The notes under the pieces: model-generated
Databases searched by the model: none
What the model saw: only the letters and a program-made list of their open reading frames with translations
What the model was told of the DNA's origin: nothing
Made by a program: the position numbers and the translations under genes
Assembly (NCBI RefSeq): GCF_009192945.1
Contig: NZ_NSET01000032.1
Location: 94,799-158,798, forward strand
From: Xanthomonas maliensis
GTDB lineage: Bacteria > Pseudomonadota > Gammaproteobacteria > Xanthomonadales > Xanthomonadaceae
Direction of reading: 5' to 3'
Length of the DNA stretch: 64,000 bases
Part shown: piece by piece, positions 46,067-56,672 of the stretch
Layout of the letters: every line of letters begins with the position of its first letter
How positions within the stretch are numbered: position 1 is the stretch's first letter

Positions 46067-47239
46067 TTAGAATTGCACCTGCGCGCGCAGTTCCATGATC
46101 TTCGGCGTTTCGTGCACGCCGTTACGCGAGGCATCGACCCAGCTGTAGTTGGCCTGGAACTTGAAGTGGCTGGTCAGGTACCAGTTGGCGCCGATGGTGG
46201 TGTCGTGCTGACGGCCGCCATGGACCTTGTTGTCTTCCAGGTTCAGGTGGCTGTAGCGGGCAGTCAATTCGATCGCGCCGTAGTCGTGCGTCGGCTTGAT
46301 GTTGCCCGGCACGCCGCCGGCATAGCTGCGCGATTCGCCGGTCAGCGACCAGGTGCCGTAGATGTACTGGCCCTGGGCGATGAAGTGCGGTTGGTTATCG
46401 TTGCGCGCCACTTCGGCACGCAGCGCTTCGCTCTGCAGCGAGAACGGGCCATGGATCCAGACCCCTTCCAGGCCGGTACGGATCACATGGTCCACGTCCA
46501 CGATGGTGCCGGTGTCGATCAGCCGCACGTCGGTCAGGCCCGCTTCCGGACGCGCCCGCAGACGCACGCGCGGGCTGAAGGACACGCCGCGGCCGTCGGT
46601 GTAGCCACGCGGGTTTTCGATCGCGCCGGCAAAGCCCAGGTGCAGCACGTCACCTTCGCTCTTGAACGGGGTCCACACCGCATGCACGGCCTGGGTGGTG
46701 CCGGGGTTGTCGCCCTGCAGGTCCTTGCCGCCGTAGGCGCCGGCCTGCAGCAGGTACTGCTGGCGCTCCAGCGTCCATTCCACGCCGGTACGCCGGCCCT
46801 CGAACACGGCCTGGCTCGGCAGCCCCAGTTCCATGAAGCTGCCGGCGCGCGAGCTCTGCACCGCTTCCAGGCCCACCGGCACCTTGATGTAGCCCAGGCG
46901 CACGCGGCCGTAGTCCTGGCCGAACAAGGCCTTGGTCTCGAACCGGTAGAACACGTCCAGCCACAGCTTGGATTCGAAGTCGTAATAGACCATGGCGTCG
47001 TAAACGCCCTTCTTCTTGAGGGTGGCGCCGAATTCCTTGCGCCGGAAGTCGGTGCGGTCTTCCAGACGGTCGTCGCCGGAGAAATTGTTGTCGTCGTAGG
47101 CGTAGTTGCCGGTCAGGCCAACTTCGGTGCCGTCACCGAAGGTGTACTTGGTCGGCCAGTTTTCGATCGAGGTGGCCGCCTGGGCGGCGGCGGGCGCGAT
47201 GGCGATGGCCAGTGCGAGGACGAGCAGATTGAGGCGCAT
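46067..47239 (-). CDS. OprO/OprP-family outer-membrane porin (dicarboxylate locus)
   Basis: The 390-residue product has a signal peptide (LNLLVLALAIAIAPAAAQA-ATS) and OprP/OprO features: FRRKEFGATLKKKGVYDAMVYYDFESKLWLDVFYRFE, RVRLGYIKVPVGLEAVQSSRAGSFMELGLP, many alternating amphipathic strands and a terminal LRAQVQF. It is divergent from dctA with 280 bases between, suggesting shared control and anion or dicarboxylate entry through the outer membrane. It shares overall design with the porin at 36153-37346 but the two differ substantially in sequence. Confidence 0.87.
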   Translation of the reverse strand: MRLNLLVLALAIAIAPAAAQAATSIENWPTKYTFGDGTEVGLTGNYAYDDNNFSGDDRLEDRTDFRRKEFGATLKKKGVYDAMVYYDFESKLWLDVFYRFETKALFGQDYGRVRLGYIKVPVGLEAVQSSRAGSFMELGLPSQAVFEGRRTGVEWTLERQQYLLQAGAYGGKDLQGDNPGTTQAVHAVWTPFKSEGDVLHLGFAGAIENPRGYTDGRGVSFSPRVRLRARPEAGLTDVRLIDTGTIVDVDHVIRTGLEGVWIHGPFSLQSEALRAEVARNDNQPHFIAQGQYIYGTWSLTGESRSYAGGVPGNIKPTHDYGAIELTARYSHLNLEDNKVHGGRQHDTTIGANWYLTSHFKFQANYSWVDASRNGVHETPKIMELRAQVQF

Positions 47240-47519
47240 AGGAATGGTCTGTGTGGTGAGATTGGGCCGGGCGTCCTGCCATGGCGAGCGTTATGAACGA
47301 ATTCATACGGCGCGCAGGGGCCGTGCAACAGCGTCGGTGGATCGGTGCCTGCGTTAAATGCAATTAACGGCCGCGTTCGGCGCCGCTGAAGTGTAAGCCG
47401 GTGTTCAGCGGCCAGACAGTGCGTAGTACCAATGGGTTATCGGCCACCTGCTCGGGCTGTGGCGAGAATGCCGCACCGGGTGCCTGCCAGGCGCCCCTCT
47501 GTTCCCCCGGAGTGCTGCC

Positions 47520-48896
47520 ATGCGCATCAGCAAGCCCGCTGTCGGTCCGTTGCCGACCCCCGTGCCGTTCTACCGCCAGCTGTACTTCCAGGTGGTGGTG
47601 GCGATCATCCTCGGCGCCCTGCTGGGCCATTTCGAGCCGGCCTTCGGCGAGAGCCTCAAGCCGCTGGGCGATGCCTTCATCAAGCTGGTGAAGATGATCA
47701 TCGCCCCGGTGATCTTCCTGACCATCGTGACCGGCATTGCCGGCATGACCCACCTGAAGACGGTGGGCCGGGTGTTCGGCAAGGCGATGGTGTACTTCCT
47801 GTTCTTCTCCACCCTGGCGCTGGTCGTCGGCATGATCGTCGCGCACGTGGTGCAGCCGGGCGCGGGCATGAACATCAATCCGGCCGATCTGGACCAGAGC
47901 GCGGTCAAGAGCTACGTCGAGAAGTCGCACGACCTGACCCTGGTCGGCTTCCTGATGGACATCATCCCCAACTCGCTGGTCGGCGCCTTCACCGGCGACC
48001 AGGTCGCCAGCGGCAAGCTCACCGGCCCCAACATCCTGCAGGTGCTGTTCGTGGCGGTGCTGTTCGGGATCGCCCTGGCGATGGTCGGCGAGCGCGGCAA
48101 GCCGGTGCAGGACCTGCTGGAGGCGCTGACCGCCCCGGTATTCAAGCTGGTCCACCTGCTGATGCGGACCGCGCCGATCGGCGCCTTCGGCGCCATCGCC
48201 TTCACCATCGGCAAGTACGGGGTGGAATCGCTGGTCAACCTGGCCTGGCTGGTCGGCTCGTTCTACATCACCTCGCTGCTGTTCGTACTGGTGATCCTGG
48301 GGGCAGTCAGTCGGCTGTGCGGGTTTTCGATCATCAAGCTGATCCGCTACCTCAAGGCCGAATTGCTGCTGGTGCTGGGTACTTCCTCGTCCGAGTCGGC
48401 GCTGCCCTCGCTGATGGAGAAGATGGAGAAGGCCGGCTGCAAGAAGTCGGTGGTGGGCCTGGTCGTGCCGACCGGCTATTCGTTCAATCTGGACGGCACC
48501 AACATCTATATGACGCTGGCGGCGCTGTTCATCGCCCAGGCGACCAATACCGAACTGACCCTGGGTCACCAGATCGCGCTGCTGCTGGTCGCCATGCTCA
48601 GCTCCAAGGGCGCCGCTGGCGTGACCGGCGCTGGCTTCATCACCCTGGCCGCCACGCTGGCGGTGGTGCCGGAAGTGCCGGTGGCCGGCATGGCGCTGAT
48701 CCTGGGCGTGGACCGCTTCATGAGCGAGTGCCGCTCGTTGACCAACTTCGTCGGCAATGCCGTGGCCACCGTGGTGGTCTCGCGCTGGGAAAATGCGTTG
48801 GATCACGACCAGCTGCAGAACGCCCTGGATGGTCGCCAGCCGCCGCTGCAGGCGTCAGTCGGCCAGCCGGGCACGGCCCCGGCCAGCCTGCGCTGA
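47520..48896 (+). CDS. dctA: C4-dicarboxylate:cation symporter DctA
   Basis: The 458-residue product is a DAACS symporter: [39 protein letters not shown] (the SSSS-type hairpin 1), [27 protein letters not shown] (the NxDGT-like substrate segment) and [22 protein letters not shown] (hairpin 2). It imports succinate, fumarate and malate across the inner membrane. CGGAG precedes ATG 47520. Position between the divergent porin and maeB indicates a dicarboxylate-use unit. A long hairpin follows the stop. Confidence 0.95.
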   Translation: MRISKPAVGPLPTPVPFYRQLYFQVVVAIILGALLGHFEPAFGESLKPLGDAFIKLVKMIIAPVIFLTIVTGIAGMTHLKTVGRVFGKAMVYFLFFSTLALVVGMIVAHVVQPGAGMNINPADLDQSAVKSYVEKSHDLTLVGFLMDIIPNSLVGAFTGDQVASGKLTGPNILQVLFVAVLFGIALAMVGERGKPVQDLLEALTAPVFKLVHLLMRTAPIGAFGAIAFTIGKYGVESLVNLAWLVGSFYITSLLFVLVILGAVSRLCGFSIIKLIRYLKAELLLVLGTSSSESALPSLMEKMEKAGCKKSVVGLVVPTGYSFNLDGTNIYMTLAALFIAQATNTELTLGHQIALLLVAMLSSKGAAGVTGAGFITLAATLAVVPEVPVAGMALILGVDRFMSECRSLTNFVGNAVATVVVSRWENALDHDQLQNALDGRQPPLQASVGQPGTAPASLR

Positions 48897-48904
48897 GGGT
48901 TCCT

Positions 48905-48950
48905 ACGGCCCTGCATTCCATCGGTCTCCCGGTGGGGTGCAGGGCCGTTT
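48905..48950 (+). terminator. Terminator downstream of dctA
   Basis: The arms ACGGCCCTGCA (48905-48915) and TGCAGGGCCGT (48938-48948) pair perfectly; the inner TCCATCGG/CCGGTGGG region pairs partly. TTT follows. It separates dctA from maeB. Confidence 0.7.
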
Positions 48951-49059
48951 CGCGTTGCAGCACGCCACGTTCCTGTCGCACTGACAGCTGCGCGACAGGC
49001 CCTTGTTCAGGCAGGAGGGTAGAATTCAGCCTCCTGCGCCTTTGAGAACCACACCACCG

Positions 49060-51369
49060 ATGTCCACCGACGACTTCAAACAGGCCGCCCTCGATTACCA
49101 CCGCCAACAGCCGGCCGGCAAGATCAAGGTCACCGCGACCAAGCCGATGCTGACCCAGCGCGATCTGTCGCTGGCGTACTCGCCCGGCGTGGCGTTCGCT
49201 TGCGAGGCCATCGTCGAGGACGCTACCCATGCCAGCGAACTCACCGCGCGCGGCAATCTGGTGGCAGTGATCAGCAACGGCACTGCAGTGCTGGGTTTGG
49301 GCAATATCGGCCCGCTGGCCTCCAAGCCGGTGATGGAAGGCAAGGGCGTGTTGTTCCAGAAGTTCGCCGGCATCGACGTGTTCGATATCGAGATCAACGA
49401 GAACGATCCCGACAAGCTGGTGGACATCATCGCCAGCCTGGAGCCGACTTTCGGCGGCATCAACCTTGAAGACATCAAGGCGCCGGAATGCTTCATCGTC
49501 GAGCGCAAGCTGCGCGAGCGGATGAACATCCCGGTGTTCCACGACGACCAGCATGGCACGGCGATCATCGTCGGCGCAGCCGTGCTCAACGCGCTGGTGG
49601 TCACCGGCAAGAAGATCGAAGAGGTCAAGCTGGCCACCACCGGCATGGGTGCGGCCGGCATTTCCTGCGTCAACATGCTGGTGTCGTTGGGCCTGAAGCC
49701 GGAGAACATCCTGGCGCTGGACCGCGATGGCGTGATCCACACCGGCCGCACCGATCTGGATCCGGACAAGCAGCGCTACGCGCGCGACACCGACAAACGT
49801 ACCCTGGCCGAGATCGTCGAGGGCGCGGATATCTTCCTGGGCCTGTCGGCTGCCGGCATCCTCAAGCCGGAGATGGTCGCCACGATGGCGCGCCAGCCGG
49901 TGATCTTCGCACTGGCCAACCCGAATCCGGAAATCACCCCGGAAGTGGCCAAGGCCGTGCGCCCGGATTGCATCATCGGCACCGGTCGGTCGGACTATCC
50001 GAACCAGATCAACAACGTGTTGTGCTTCCCCTATCTGTTCCGCGGCGCGCTCGACGTGGGCGCCACCGGCATCAATGAGGAAATGAAGATCGCCTGCGTC
50101 AAGGCGATCGCGGCGATGGCACGTCGTGAGGCCTCCGACCTGGGTGCGGCCTACGGCGGCGAAACCCCGAGCTTCGGCCCGGATTATCTGATTCCGCGTC
50201 CGCTCGACCCGCGCCTGCTGGTGGAGCTGTCCTCGGCCGTCGCGCAGGCGGCGATGGACTCGGGTGTGGCCACCCGGCCGATCACCGACATGGCCGCGTA
50301 TCGCGACAAGTTGGGCCAGTTCGTCTACCGCACCAGCCTGATGATGAAGCCGGTTTACGACCGCGCGCGTGCCGACAAGCAGCGCGTGGTGTATGCCGAG
50401 GGCGAAGAAGAGGTGGTGCTGCGCGCGGTGCAGAGTGTCATCGACGAAGGCCTGGCCTTCCCGATCCTGATCGGCCGCCCGGAGGTGATCGAGGCGCGTA
50501 TCGAGCGCATGGGATTGCGCATCCGTGCCGGTGAGGATTTCGAGATCACCAACATCCACGACGATCCGCGCTTCAACGACTACTGGCAGTACTACCACGC
50601 GCTCACCGAGCGTCGCGGCGTGACCGTGACCGCGGCCAAGGAGCTGATGCGTTCGCGTCCGACCCTGATCGCGGCGGTGATGGTGGCGCGTGGCGAGGCC
50701 GATGCGATGCTGTCCGGCGTGGTCGGCCGTTTCCACAAGAAGTTGGGCTATGCGCGCAGCGTGATTCCGCTGGAGCCCCGCGTGAGCTCGACCTCGGCGA
50801 TGACCGGAGTGATCAATCAGCTCGGCGTGTTCTTCTTCCTCGATACCCATGTGCAGGAAGATCCCACCGTCGAGCAGATCGTCGAGGCGACCTTGCAGGC
50901 TGCCTATCGCCTCAAGCTGTTCGGCATCGAGCCCAATATCGCCTTGCTGTCGCATTCCAACTTCGGCAGCCACGACTCGCGCGATGCGCTGAAGATGCGT
51001 CAGGTGCGCGAAGCCTTGCTCAAGCGCAAGCCCGAGCTCAACATCGACGGCGAAATGCAGGGCGATACCGCCTGGGACGAGGCGTTGCGCAAGCAGATCA
51101 TGCCCAACAGCACCTTGAAGGGGCGCGCCAACCTGTTCGTGCTGCCCAACCTGGAAGCGGCCAACATCGCCTACAACCTGGTGCGTGTGTTCACCGATGG
51201 CGTGGCGATCGGCCCGATCCTGATGGGCATCTCCAAGCCGGTGCATATCCTCACCACCAGCGCCACCTCGCGCCGGGTGATGAACATGACCGCGATTGCC
51301 GCAGTGGACGCGCAGATCCGCAAGCTGCTGGAAGCCGAGAAGGGCGGGGCAGACAAGAGCAACGACTGA
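49060..51369 (+). CDS. maeB: NADP-dependent malic enzyme with phosphotransacetylase-like domain
   Basis: The 769-residue product joins a malic enzyme (about 1-420: [51 protein letters not shown], and Rossmann [13 protein letters not shown]) to a C-terminal phosphate acetyltransferase-like domain (from about 440: [39 protein letters not shown]). This is the MaeB layout; the C-terminal domain is regulatory in studied enzymes. It turns malate into pyruvate plus NADPH, fitting dicarboxylate use. ATG 49060 is the family start. TAGAAT at 49019-49024 may be a -10 box. Confidence 0.95.
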   Translation: MSTDDFKQAALDYHRQQPAGKIKVTATKPMLTQRDLSLAYSPGVAFACEAIVEDATHASELTARGNLVAVISNGTAVLGLGNIGPLASKPVMEGKGVLFQKFAGIDVFDIEINENDPDKLVDIIASLEPTFGGINLEDIKAPECFIVERKLRERMNIPVFHDDQHGTAIIVGAAVLNALVVTGKKIEEVKLATTGMGAAGISCVNMLVSLGLKPENILALDRDGVIHTGRTDLDPDKQRYARDTDKRTLAEIVEGADIFLGLSAAGILKPEMVATMARQPVIFALANPNPEITPEVAKAVRPDCIIGTGRSDYPNQINNVLCFPYLFRGALDVGATGINEEMKIACVKAIAAMARREASDLGAAYGGETPSFGPDYLIPRPLDPRLLVELSSAVAQAAMDSGVATRPITDMAAYRDKLGQFVYRTSLMMKPVYDRARADKQRVVYAEGEEEVVLRAVQSVIDEGLAFPILIGRPEVIEARIERMGLRIRAGEDFEITNIHDDPRFNDYWQYYHALTERRGVTVTAAKELMRSRPTLIAAVMVARGEADAMLSGVVGRFHKKLGYARSVIPLEPRVSSTSAMTGVINQLGVFFFLDTHVQEDPTVEQIVEATLQAAYRLKLFGIEPNIALLSHSNFGSHDSRDALKMRQVREALLKRKPELNIDGEMQGDTAWDEALRKQIMPNSTLKGRANLFVLPNLEAANIAYNLVRVFTDGVAIGPILMGISKPVHILTTSATSRRVMNMTAIAAVDAQIRKLLEAEKGGADKSND

Positions 51370-51376
51370 CGGGCGT

Positions 51377-51396
51377 GGCGGCACCGTAGTGCCGCC
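51377..51396. terminator. Hairpin between convergent maeB and GH92 genes
   Basis: An 8-bp perfect stem (GGCGGCAC 51377-51384 with GTGCCGCC 51389-51396) with loop CGTA begins eight bases after the maeB stop. No T run follows, so its strength is uncertain. Confidence 0.45.
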
Positions 51397-51545
51397 CTCC
51401 GGTTGCGCTGGCTCGCTCGGCGGCAGGGCGGCGGATCCATCGACGAGACGCGGTTGGCCATGTCCAGCCGCGTGTCTCACCTCGAAGGCGCACATGCTGG
51501 GCGTCATGCCCGGCGGTCATTTCCAGTAGCGAGCACGCGCCGCGT

Positions 51546-54500
51546 TTACGGTGTCGCGGCTTTGGAGCCGAGCAGCTCGATCTCCGCCCACTGCGTACGC
51601 ATCGGCGTCTGTAGGCGCAGCCGATACTCGGCATAGACGCCGGGCGTGGCGATACGGAACGGGCGCGTCTGCAGCGGCCAAGCAAATGCTTCTTGCGAGC
51701 GTCGATCGATCACGTTCCATGCGCCCGTCCGGTCACGCGCTTCCAGCGTCCAGCCGGCAGCAGCGATCGGGCTGGAACCGTTGGTCAAGGTGTAGAGCGT
51801 GGCTGTCCCGTGTGCCAGTCCACTGAGCGTCAGCGTCGCGCCCGGCGAGAGTGTGCCGAGCGTCTTCGCATCGTCATCGTGCAGGTTCGCCAGTTCGCTG
51901 CCATTGTCCAGGGTGATGCGCGCCGTGCTGGCGAGCAGGTCGCGCAGCGGCGCGGGCCGCTGTCCGGGTGGGGTCAGCGAAGGCGGGACCGCGTCTGCGC
52001 CGCTGCCCCAGCGCGAGGGCGTCGGTCCCATCACGAACGCCAGTGTCGCGCCGTTGGCGATGGCGGCATGCGGCAGCCAGGTCTTGTTCCAGGGTTTGCC
52101 GTTGAGCGTGAGCGATTGCACGTAGACGTTCTGCGGCGAATTATTCGGCGCATCGATGATGAGGGCGCCGCCCGGCAGCTGCACGCGGGCGTGCTTGAAC
52201 AACGGCGAGCCGATCACGTACTCGGCCGCGCCCATCCGCAGCGGATACAGTCCCAGTGCGGCGAACAGATACCAGGCCGACATTTCGCCATTGTCTTCAT
52301 CGCCGGCATAACCCTGGCCGATCTCGCTGCCCAGGTACAGGCGCGCGAGAATCTCGCGGGTGAGCTGCTGGGTTTTCCACGGTTGTCCGGCGAACAGGTA
52401 CATCCAGGGGATGTGGTGCGCCGGTTGGTTGCTGTGGGCGTACATGCCCAGGCGCACATCGCGGGCTTCGGTCATCTCGTGGATCACGCCGCCGTAGGAG
52501 CCGGCGAATTCAGCTGCGCCAGTTTCGGGCGTGGCGAAGAACCGATCCAGCTTGGCGGCCAGCGCATCGCGCCCACCGTAGAGCGCGGCCAGGCCTTGGC
52601 CATCGTGGGGCGCGGTGAAGGCGAAGGTCCAGCCATTGGACTCGGTGTAGTCGTTGCCCCATACGCGCGGATCGTACGCGCTCGCCTGCAGGCGCCACGC
52701 ATCACTGGCAGTGCGGCCCTGGAAAAAACCGATACTGGGGTCGAACAGCAGCGCGTAGCCGGCCGCGCGCTGGCGGAAATACAGGGCTTCGGTCGCATAC
52801 CGCTCGCGCTCCGTCGGCGTCTTGGCGTGTTGCGACAATGCGTCGGCCATGTTGGCGATGCCGAAGTCGTTGAGCGCGCCTTCCATTGACCACGACAGGC
52901 CTTCGGGCGTGTCGGTATCGGCATAGCCGTGGAAGGTCGAGCGCGCCATGCCCTTGCGGCCGACATGTCGATCCGGCGGCACCACGGTGGCGTTCTTCAG
53001 TGCTGCCGCATAGGCTTCGGCCGGGTCGAAGCCCTGCACCCCCTTGAGCCAGGCATCGGCAAACGCGACGTCCGAGCTGGTGCCCACCATCAGGTCGGCA
53101 TAGCCGGGCGAGGACCAGCGCGCGATCCAGTCGCCAGCCCGCGCCTGTTCCAGGAACCCCTGCACCAGTGCGCCGGCCTGCTCGGGCGCGAATAGCGCAT
53201 ACGCTGGCCAGGCGGTGCGGAAGGTGTCCCAGAAACCGTTGTTGACGTAGACGCGGCCATCGCGGATCGGCGCAAAGCTGCGCACCGCGCTGCCATCGGT
53301 GTTGTTGTCCGACCAACTGTTCTGGCTCGCGTAGCGCCAATCGGGCGCGGTCGCGCTGCCGACGTTCTCGTGCCCGGAGTTCGGATACAGATGCAGCCGA
53401 TAGAGATTGGAATACAGCGTGGTCTTCTGGTCGTCGCTGGCATCGGGCACCTCGAAGCGGCCGAGCAGCGCGTCCCAGGCCTGTTGCGCGCGTGCGGCGA
53501 TCTGCTCGAGGCTTGCCGATGGTGCGATCTCCAGCGCCAGGTTATGCCTGGCCTGATCCAGCGAGATCAGCGAGGTGGCGATGCGCATCTGCACTTGGCG
53601 CGCGCTGCCGGCATCGAACTTGATCCAGCCGGTCGGCCGACCGCTCTCGATGCGGCCACTGGAGAGCCATGGCCGGTCGAAACTGGCGTAGACATACATG
53701 CGCGTCGCTCCGGTCGACAGCCCGCTCCGCACATCGGTATAGCCAGACAGCGTCTGCGTTGCCGCATCCAGGCGTAGCCTGCCACGCGCGTCCACATTGT
53801 CGAACAGCAGGTTGGCATCGCCGTGGTCGGGAAAGCGAAAGCGGAACAGCGCGGCATGATCGGTCGGCGCGATGTCGGCGTGGATGCCGTTCTCCAGCTG
53901 CACCGCATAGCGATAGGGGCGCGCGCGCTCGTCGGCATGCGAAAACGCCAGCGCACGCTTGGCACGATCCGCCTCCGGTATCCCCGCACTCAGCGATGGC
54001 ATCACCTGGAAGGTCTGCCGGTCGCCCATCCAGGGGCTGGGTTGATGACTGAGCGACAAGGCCTGCAACCGCGGACGATTGTCGGCGTCGTTGTGCTCGC
54101 TCCAGCGGTACAGCCAGCCAAGGGTTCCGGCATCGGTCACTGGGGTCCAGAAGTTGAAGCCATGCGGCATTGCAGTGGCGGGGAGATTGTTGCCGCGCGA
54201 GAAGGTGCCGTTGGAGTGCGTGCCGCGAGTGGTCAGCACCCAGTCCGACGGCCGGGCAGGTGCGGGCGCCGGCAGCTCTCCCAGCACGATATCGTCGAGC
54301 CAGCCGACCGCCGTGGCGCCTGCCGGCGGCGCGACCTCCAGTTCGATGGCCACCACCCGGCGGTCGCGCAGGGCCGCCACTGCGCCGAGCCGCACCTGCT
54401 TGTGTGCCCATTGCTGCGGGTACAAGGTCTTCGACTGTCCCTGCGCATGCGCACCGACCGCGACGCCATGTTGATCCTGCGCCGACGTCGTGGAGAGGCG

Positions 54501-54896
54501 GGTGCCGTCATCGAAGCGCAGATCGAGCGAAACATAGGTCGAGGCCACCTGATCGTTGCCGACGCTTTCCGGCAGCACCATCCATGACAGCGTGGTGTTC
54601 TCGTCAATCCGCGTGTTGGTGGCGAACAGCGTGCGCCGCCCGCTCACGGCCTTGGCCGTGTAACGCAAGGCCTGCAGACCGCTGTAGCCGGCGTTCGGCT
54701 TGCCAGCGTACGGAGCGGCAGGTCCGGTTCCCACTTCGACCGCCAGCGCTGGCGCATCGATCGGCGCCGGCTGCGCCTGTCCTGGCTCGAACGAGGTAAA
54801 GAACCCGCTGGCCGCCTGTGCCAGAGGCGCCGCGGCGGTGCAGGCGATCACCGCGGCGGTCAATAGCCGGCGATGCGCAAGGGCAGGGGAGAGCAC
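51546..54896 (-). CDS. Secreted GH92 alpha-mannosidase with accessory domains
   Basis: The 1116-residue product starts at GTG 54896 after AAGGAA, giving a clean signal peptide (LLTAAVIACTAAAPLAQA). A beta-sandwich module (about 30-210) precedes the GH92 core: THSNGTFSRGNNLPATAMPHGFNFW, NNGFWDTFRTAWPAYALFAPEQAG and the catalytic GDEDNGEMSAWYLFAALGLYPL. A C-terminal discoidin-like domain (LASTARITLDNGSELANLHDDDAKTLG, then QTPMRTQWAEIELLGS) ends the protein. GH92 enzymes are Ca-dependent exo-alpha-mannosidases acting on N-glycans. ATG 54959 is an alternative start but lacks a ribosome-binding site. Confidence 0.9.
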   Translation of the reverse strand: MLSPALAHRRLLTAAVIACTAAAPLAQAASGFFTSFEPGQAQPAPIDAPALAVEVGTGPAAPYAGKPNAGYSGLQALRYTAKAVSGRRTLFATNTRIDENTTLSWMVLPESVGNDQVASTYVSLDLRFDDGTRLSTTSAQDQHGVAVGAHAQGQSKTLYPQQWAHKQVRLGAVAALRDRRVVAIELEVAPPAGATAVGWLDDIVLGELPAPAPARPSDWVLTTRGTHSNGTFSRGNNLPATAMPHGFNFWTPVTDAGTLGWLYRWSEHNDADNRPRLQALSLSHQPSPWMGDRQTFQVMPSLSAGIPEADRAKRALAFSHADERARPYRYAVQLENGIHADIAPTDHAALFRFRFPDHGDANLLFDNVDARGRLRLDAATQTLSGYTDVRSGLSTGATRMYVYASFDRPWLSSGRIESGRPTGWIKFDAGSARQVQMRIATSLISLDQARHNLALEIAPSASLEQIAARAQQAWDALLGRFEVPDASDDQKTTLYSNLYRLHLYPNSGHENVGSATAPDWRYASQNSWSDNNTDGSAVRSFAPIRDGRVYVNNGFWDTFRTAWPAYALFAPEQAGALVQGFLEQARAGDWIARWSSPGYADLMVGTSSDVAFADAWLKGVQGFDPAEAYAAALKNATVVPPDRHVGRKGMARSTFHGYADTDTPEGLSWSMEGALNDFGIANMADALSQHAKTPTERERYATEALYFRQRAAGYALLFDPSIGFFQGRTASDAWRLQASAYDPRVWGNDYTESNGWTFAFTAPHDGQGLAALYGGRDALAAKLDRFFATPETGAAEFAGSYGGVIHEMTEARDVRLGMYAHSNQPAHHIPWMYLFAGQPWKTQQLTREILARLYLGSEIGQGYAGDEDNGEMSAWYLFAALGLYPLRMGAAEYVIGSPLFKHARVQLPGGALIIDAPNNSPQNVYVQSLTLNGKPWNKTWLPHAAIANGATLAFVMGPTPSRWGSGADAVPPSLTPPGQRPAPLRDLLASTARITLDNGSELANLHDDDAKTLGTLSPGATLTLSGLAHGTATLYTLTNGSSPIAAAGWTLEARDRTGAWNVIDRRSQEAFAWPLQTRPFRIATPGVYAEYRLRLQTPMRTQWAEIELLGSKAATP

Positions 54897-55348
54897 GTCA
54901 GGCAGGTTCCTTCTAGCGGCGTCAATGCGAATCGATCGGACGGCGTTTGCGCATGTCACCGCCTACAGCGCCGCCCCTCCCGTCGGCTGAGCGCCGACGG
55001 CCACCCGGATCCTGTCCAAGCCGCGCGCTGCATGCAAGCGAGCTTGAGCGAGGCTGGCGCAAGGCGATGCGATTGCATGGAGCCCCCTTCCACGGCTGGC
55101 AAGGCAGTACAGCGAGGGCGCCTCGTCGGTGCAGGCGGGCGTCGCAGGCCCGATACGAACACAGGAGGCGTCGCTGCCGACGCGCAGTCGCACTCGTCCG
55201 CCCGTTCGGTCGCGCGGCGCGGAGGGTCAACGGATGTGGTCTGCTGGCGCACGCCCGGCCGCGGGAGCCTTGTGGCGGCCGGCAGCCGACAGTGGGCCGA
55301 TGCCCGCTGCTAGAATGCAGGCATCCGTTCCCTTTCGACCGCATCGCC
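54897..55348. other. Divergent intergenic region between GH92 and zinc-finger genes
   Basis: The 452 bases hold no gene I can support; overlapping open frames in several phases show no family similarity. TAGAAT at 55311-55316 is a fair -10 box for the zinc-finger gene with only a weak -35 candidate. AAGGAA just before the GH92 start is its ribosome-binding site. Confidence 0.5.
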
Positions 55349-55546
55349 ATGAGCCCTACCGCCACTGCGCCCGCCAACGCCGAGAAGCGTTACACCGTGC
55401 ATCGCAGCGATCTGCCGTTGAGCTGCCCGACGCCGGAAATGGCGCTGTGGAATTCGCACCCACGGGTCTATCTGCCGATCGAGGACGAGCCGAACGGCGA
55501 GGCCAAGTGCCCATACTGCGGTTCGTTGTTCGTCCTGGCCGACTGA
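55349..55546 (+). CDS. Small zinc-finger protein (zf-CHCC / NDUFS6-like)
   Basis: The 65-residue product ends in EAKCPYCGSLFVLAD and has a central DLPLSCPTPEMALWNSHPRVYLPI, the layout of zf-CHCC domain proteins related to the C-terminus of mitochondrial complex I subunit NDUFS6. Ligands are probably Cys (SCP), His (NSHP) and the CPYC pair. Function in bacteria is not established. It is 10 bases before the glycosyltransferase gene, suggesting co-transcription. ATG 55349 is chosen because upstream sequence lacks similarity. Confidence 0.85.
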   Translation: MSPTATAPANAEKRYTVHRSDLPLSCPTPEMALWNSHPRVYLPIEDEPNGEAKCPYCGSLFVLAD

Positions 55547-55556
55547 TCCGGGCGGC

Positions 55557-56672
55557 ATGCACCGCCTGACCGTGGTGCAACTGCTGCCGGCTCTGCAGTC
55601 CGGCGGCGTGGAGCGCTCGACGCTGGAGATCGCCGACGCCTTGGTGCGTGCCGGCCAGCGCGCGGTCGTGGTCTCCGCCGGTGGCCGGCTGGTGCCGGCG
55701 TTGCAGGCGCTGGGGGCCGAGCACGTGACCCTGGAGATCGGTCGCAAGTCGTTGCTGAGCGTGCGGCATGTGCCGGCGCTGCGTCGCTTGTTCGGCACCC
55801 TGGGGGCCGACATCGTGCATGCACGCTCGCGTCTGCCGGCGTGGTTGGGCTGGTACGCCTTGCGGGGCATGCCGGCAGCGACCCGCCCGCGCTGGGTCAC
55901 CACCGTGCATGGCCTCAATTCGCCGAGTCGCTACAGCCGGGTGATGACCTCCGGCGAACGGGTGATCTGCGTCTCGCAGACCGTGGCCGACTACGTGCGA
56001 ACGCAGTATCCGCACACCGATCCCAGCCGCCTGCGGGTGATCCCGCGCGGGGTGGAATTGGCGCAGTTTCCGCGCCGGCCGCTGCCGGACCGCGCTGCAC
56101 GCGCCTGGGCACAGCGCCTGCTGCCCGATCTGCCTGACACCGCGCCGCTGTTGTTGTTGCCCGGCCGGGGCACCCGCCTCAAAGGCCATGCCGACGGTCT
56201 GCAGCTCCTGGCCGCATTGCGCGCTGGCGGCATCCCTGCCTGGCTGTGGTTGCCCGGAGCGCGCGAGCCCGGGCGCGAGGCCTATGTGCGGGAACTCGAA
56301 GCCGAGGCCGCACGCCTGGGGGTGGCTGCGGCCGTCGCTTTCACCGCGCCCACCGACCGCATCGCCGAGGCCTATGCGGCCAGCGACCTGGTGCTGCAAC
56401 TGTCGCGCAAGCCGGAGGCGTTCGGACGCACGGTCGTGGAAGCGCTGGCAGTGGGGCGTCCGGTGCTGGGGTGGGCGCACGGCGGGGTCGGCGAGCTGTT
56501 GGCCGAGTTGCAGCCACAGGGCGCGGTCGCGCCGTTCGACGCCGCAGCGTTGTGCCAACGCGCGGCTGCCTTGCTGCAGCACGCGCTGGCGCCGCCTGCC
56601 GTGCTGCCGTACACCTTGCAGGCCATGCAATCGGCCACCCTGAAGGTCTATGACGAACTCCGACAGCGCTGA
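55557..56672 (+). CDS. LPS-type glycosyltransferase (GT4)
   Basis: The 371-residue GT-B enzyme has a GT4 N-terminal half (VVQLLPALQSGGVERSTLEIADALVRAGQRAVVVSAGG, HARSRLPAWLGWYALRG, ERVICVSQTVADYV) and donor-binding C-terminal half (LLLLPGRGTRLKGHADGLQLL, then SRKPEAFGRTVVEALAVGRPVLGWAHGGVGELL with the ExFGxxxxEA motif). Its neighbours (a WaaL-like ligase overlapping by 23 bases, an LpxL-like acyltransferase and waaA) suggest lipopolysaccharide core assembly on the cytoplasmic face. The sugar added is unknown. Confidence 0.85.
   Translation: MHRLTVVQLLPALQSGGVERSTLEIADALVRAGQRAVVVSAGGRLVPALQALGAEHVTLEIGRKSLLSVRHVPALRRLFGTLGADIVHARSRLPAWLGWYALRGMPAATRPRWVTTVHGLNSPSRYSRVMTSGERVICVSQTVADYVRTQYPHTDPSRLRVIPRGVELAQFPRRPLPDRAARAWAQRLLPDLPDTAPLLLLPGRGTRLKGHADGLQLLAALRAGGIPAWLWLPGAREPGREAYVRELEAEAARLGVAAAVAFTAPTDRIAEAYAASDLVLQLSRKPEAFGRTVVEALAVGRPVLGWAHGGVGELLAELQPQGAVAPFDAAALCQRAAALLQHALAPPAVLPYTLQAMQSATLKVYDELRQR

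Noticed and set aside
44315..47296. A 993-codon open frame on the + strand
   Set aside because: Antisense to the hybrid kinase and porin genes, both of which have full domain sets; composition is typical of GC-rich shadow frames.
48718..51507. A 929-codon open frame on the - strand
   Set aside because: Antisense to maeB, which is certain; no recognisable domains.
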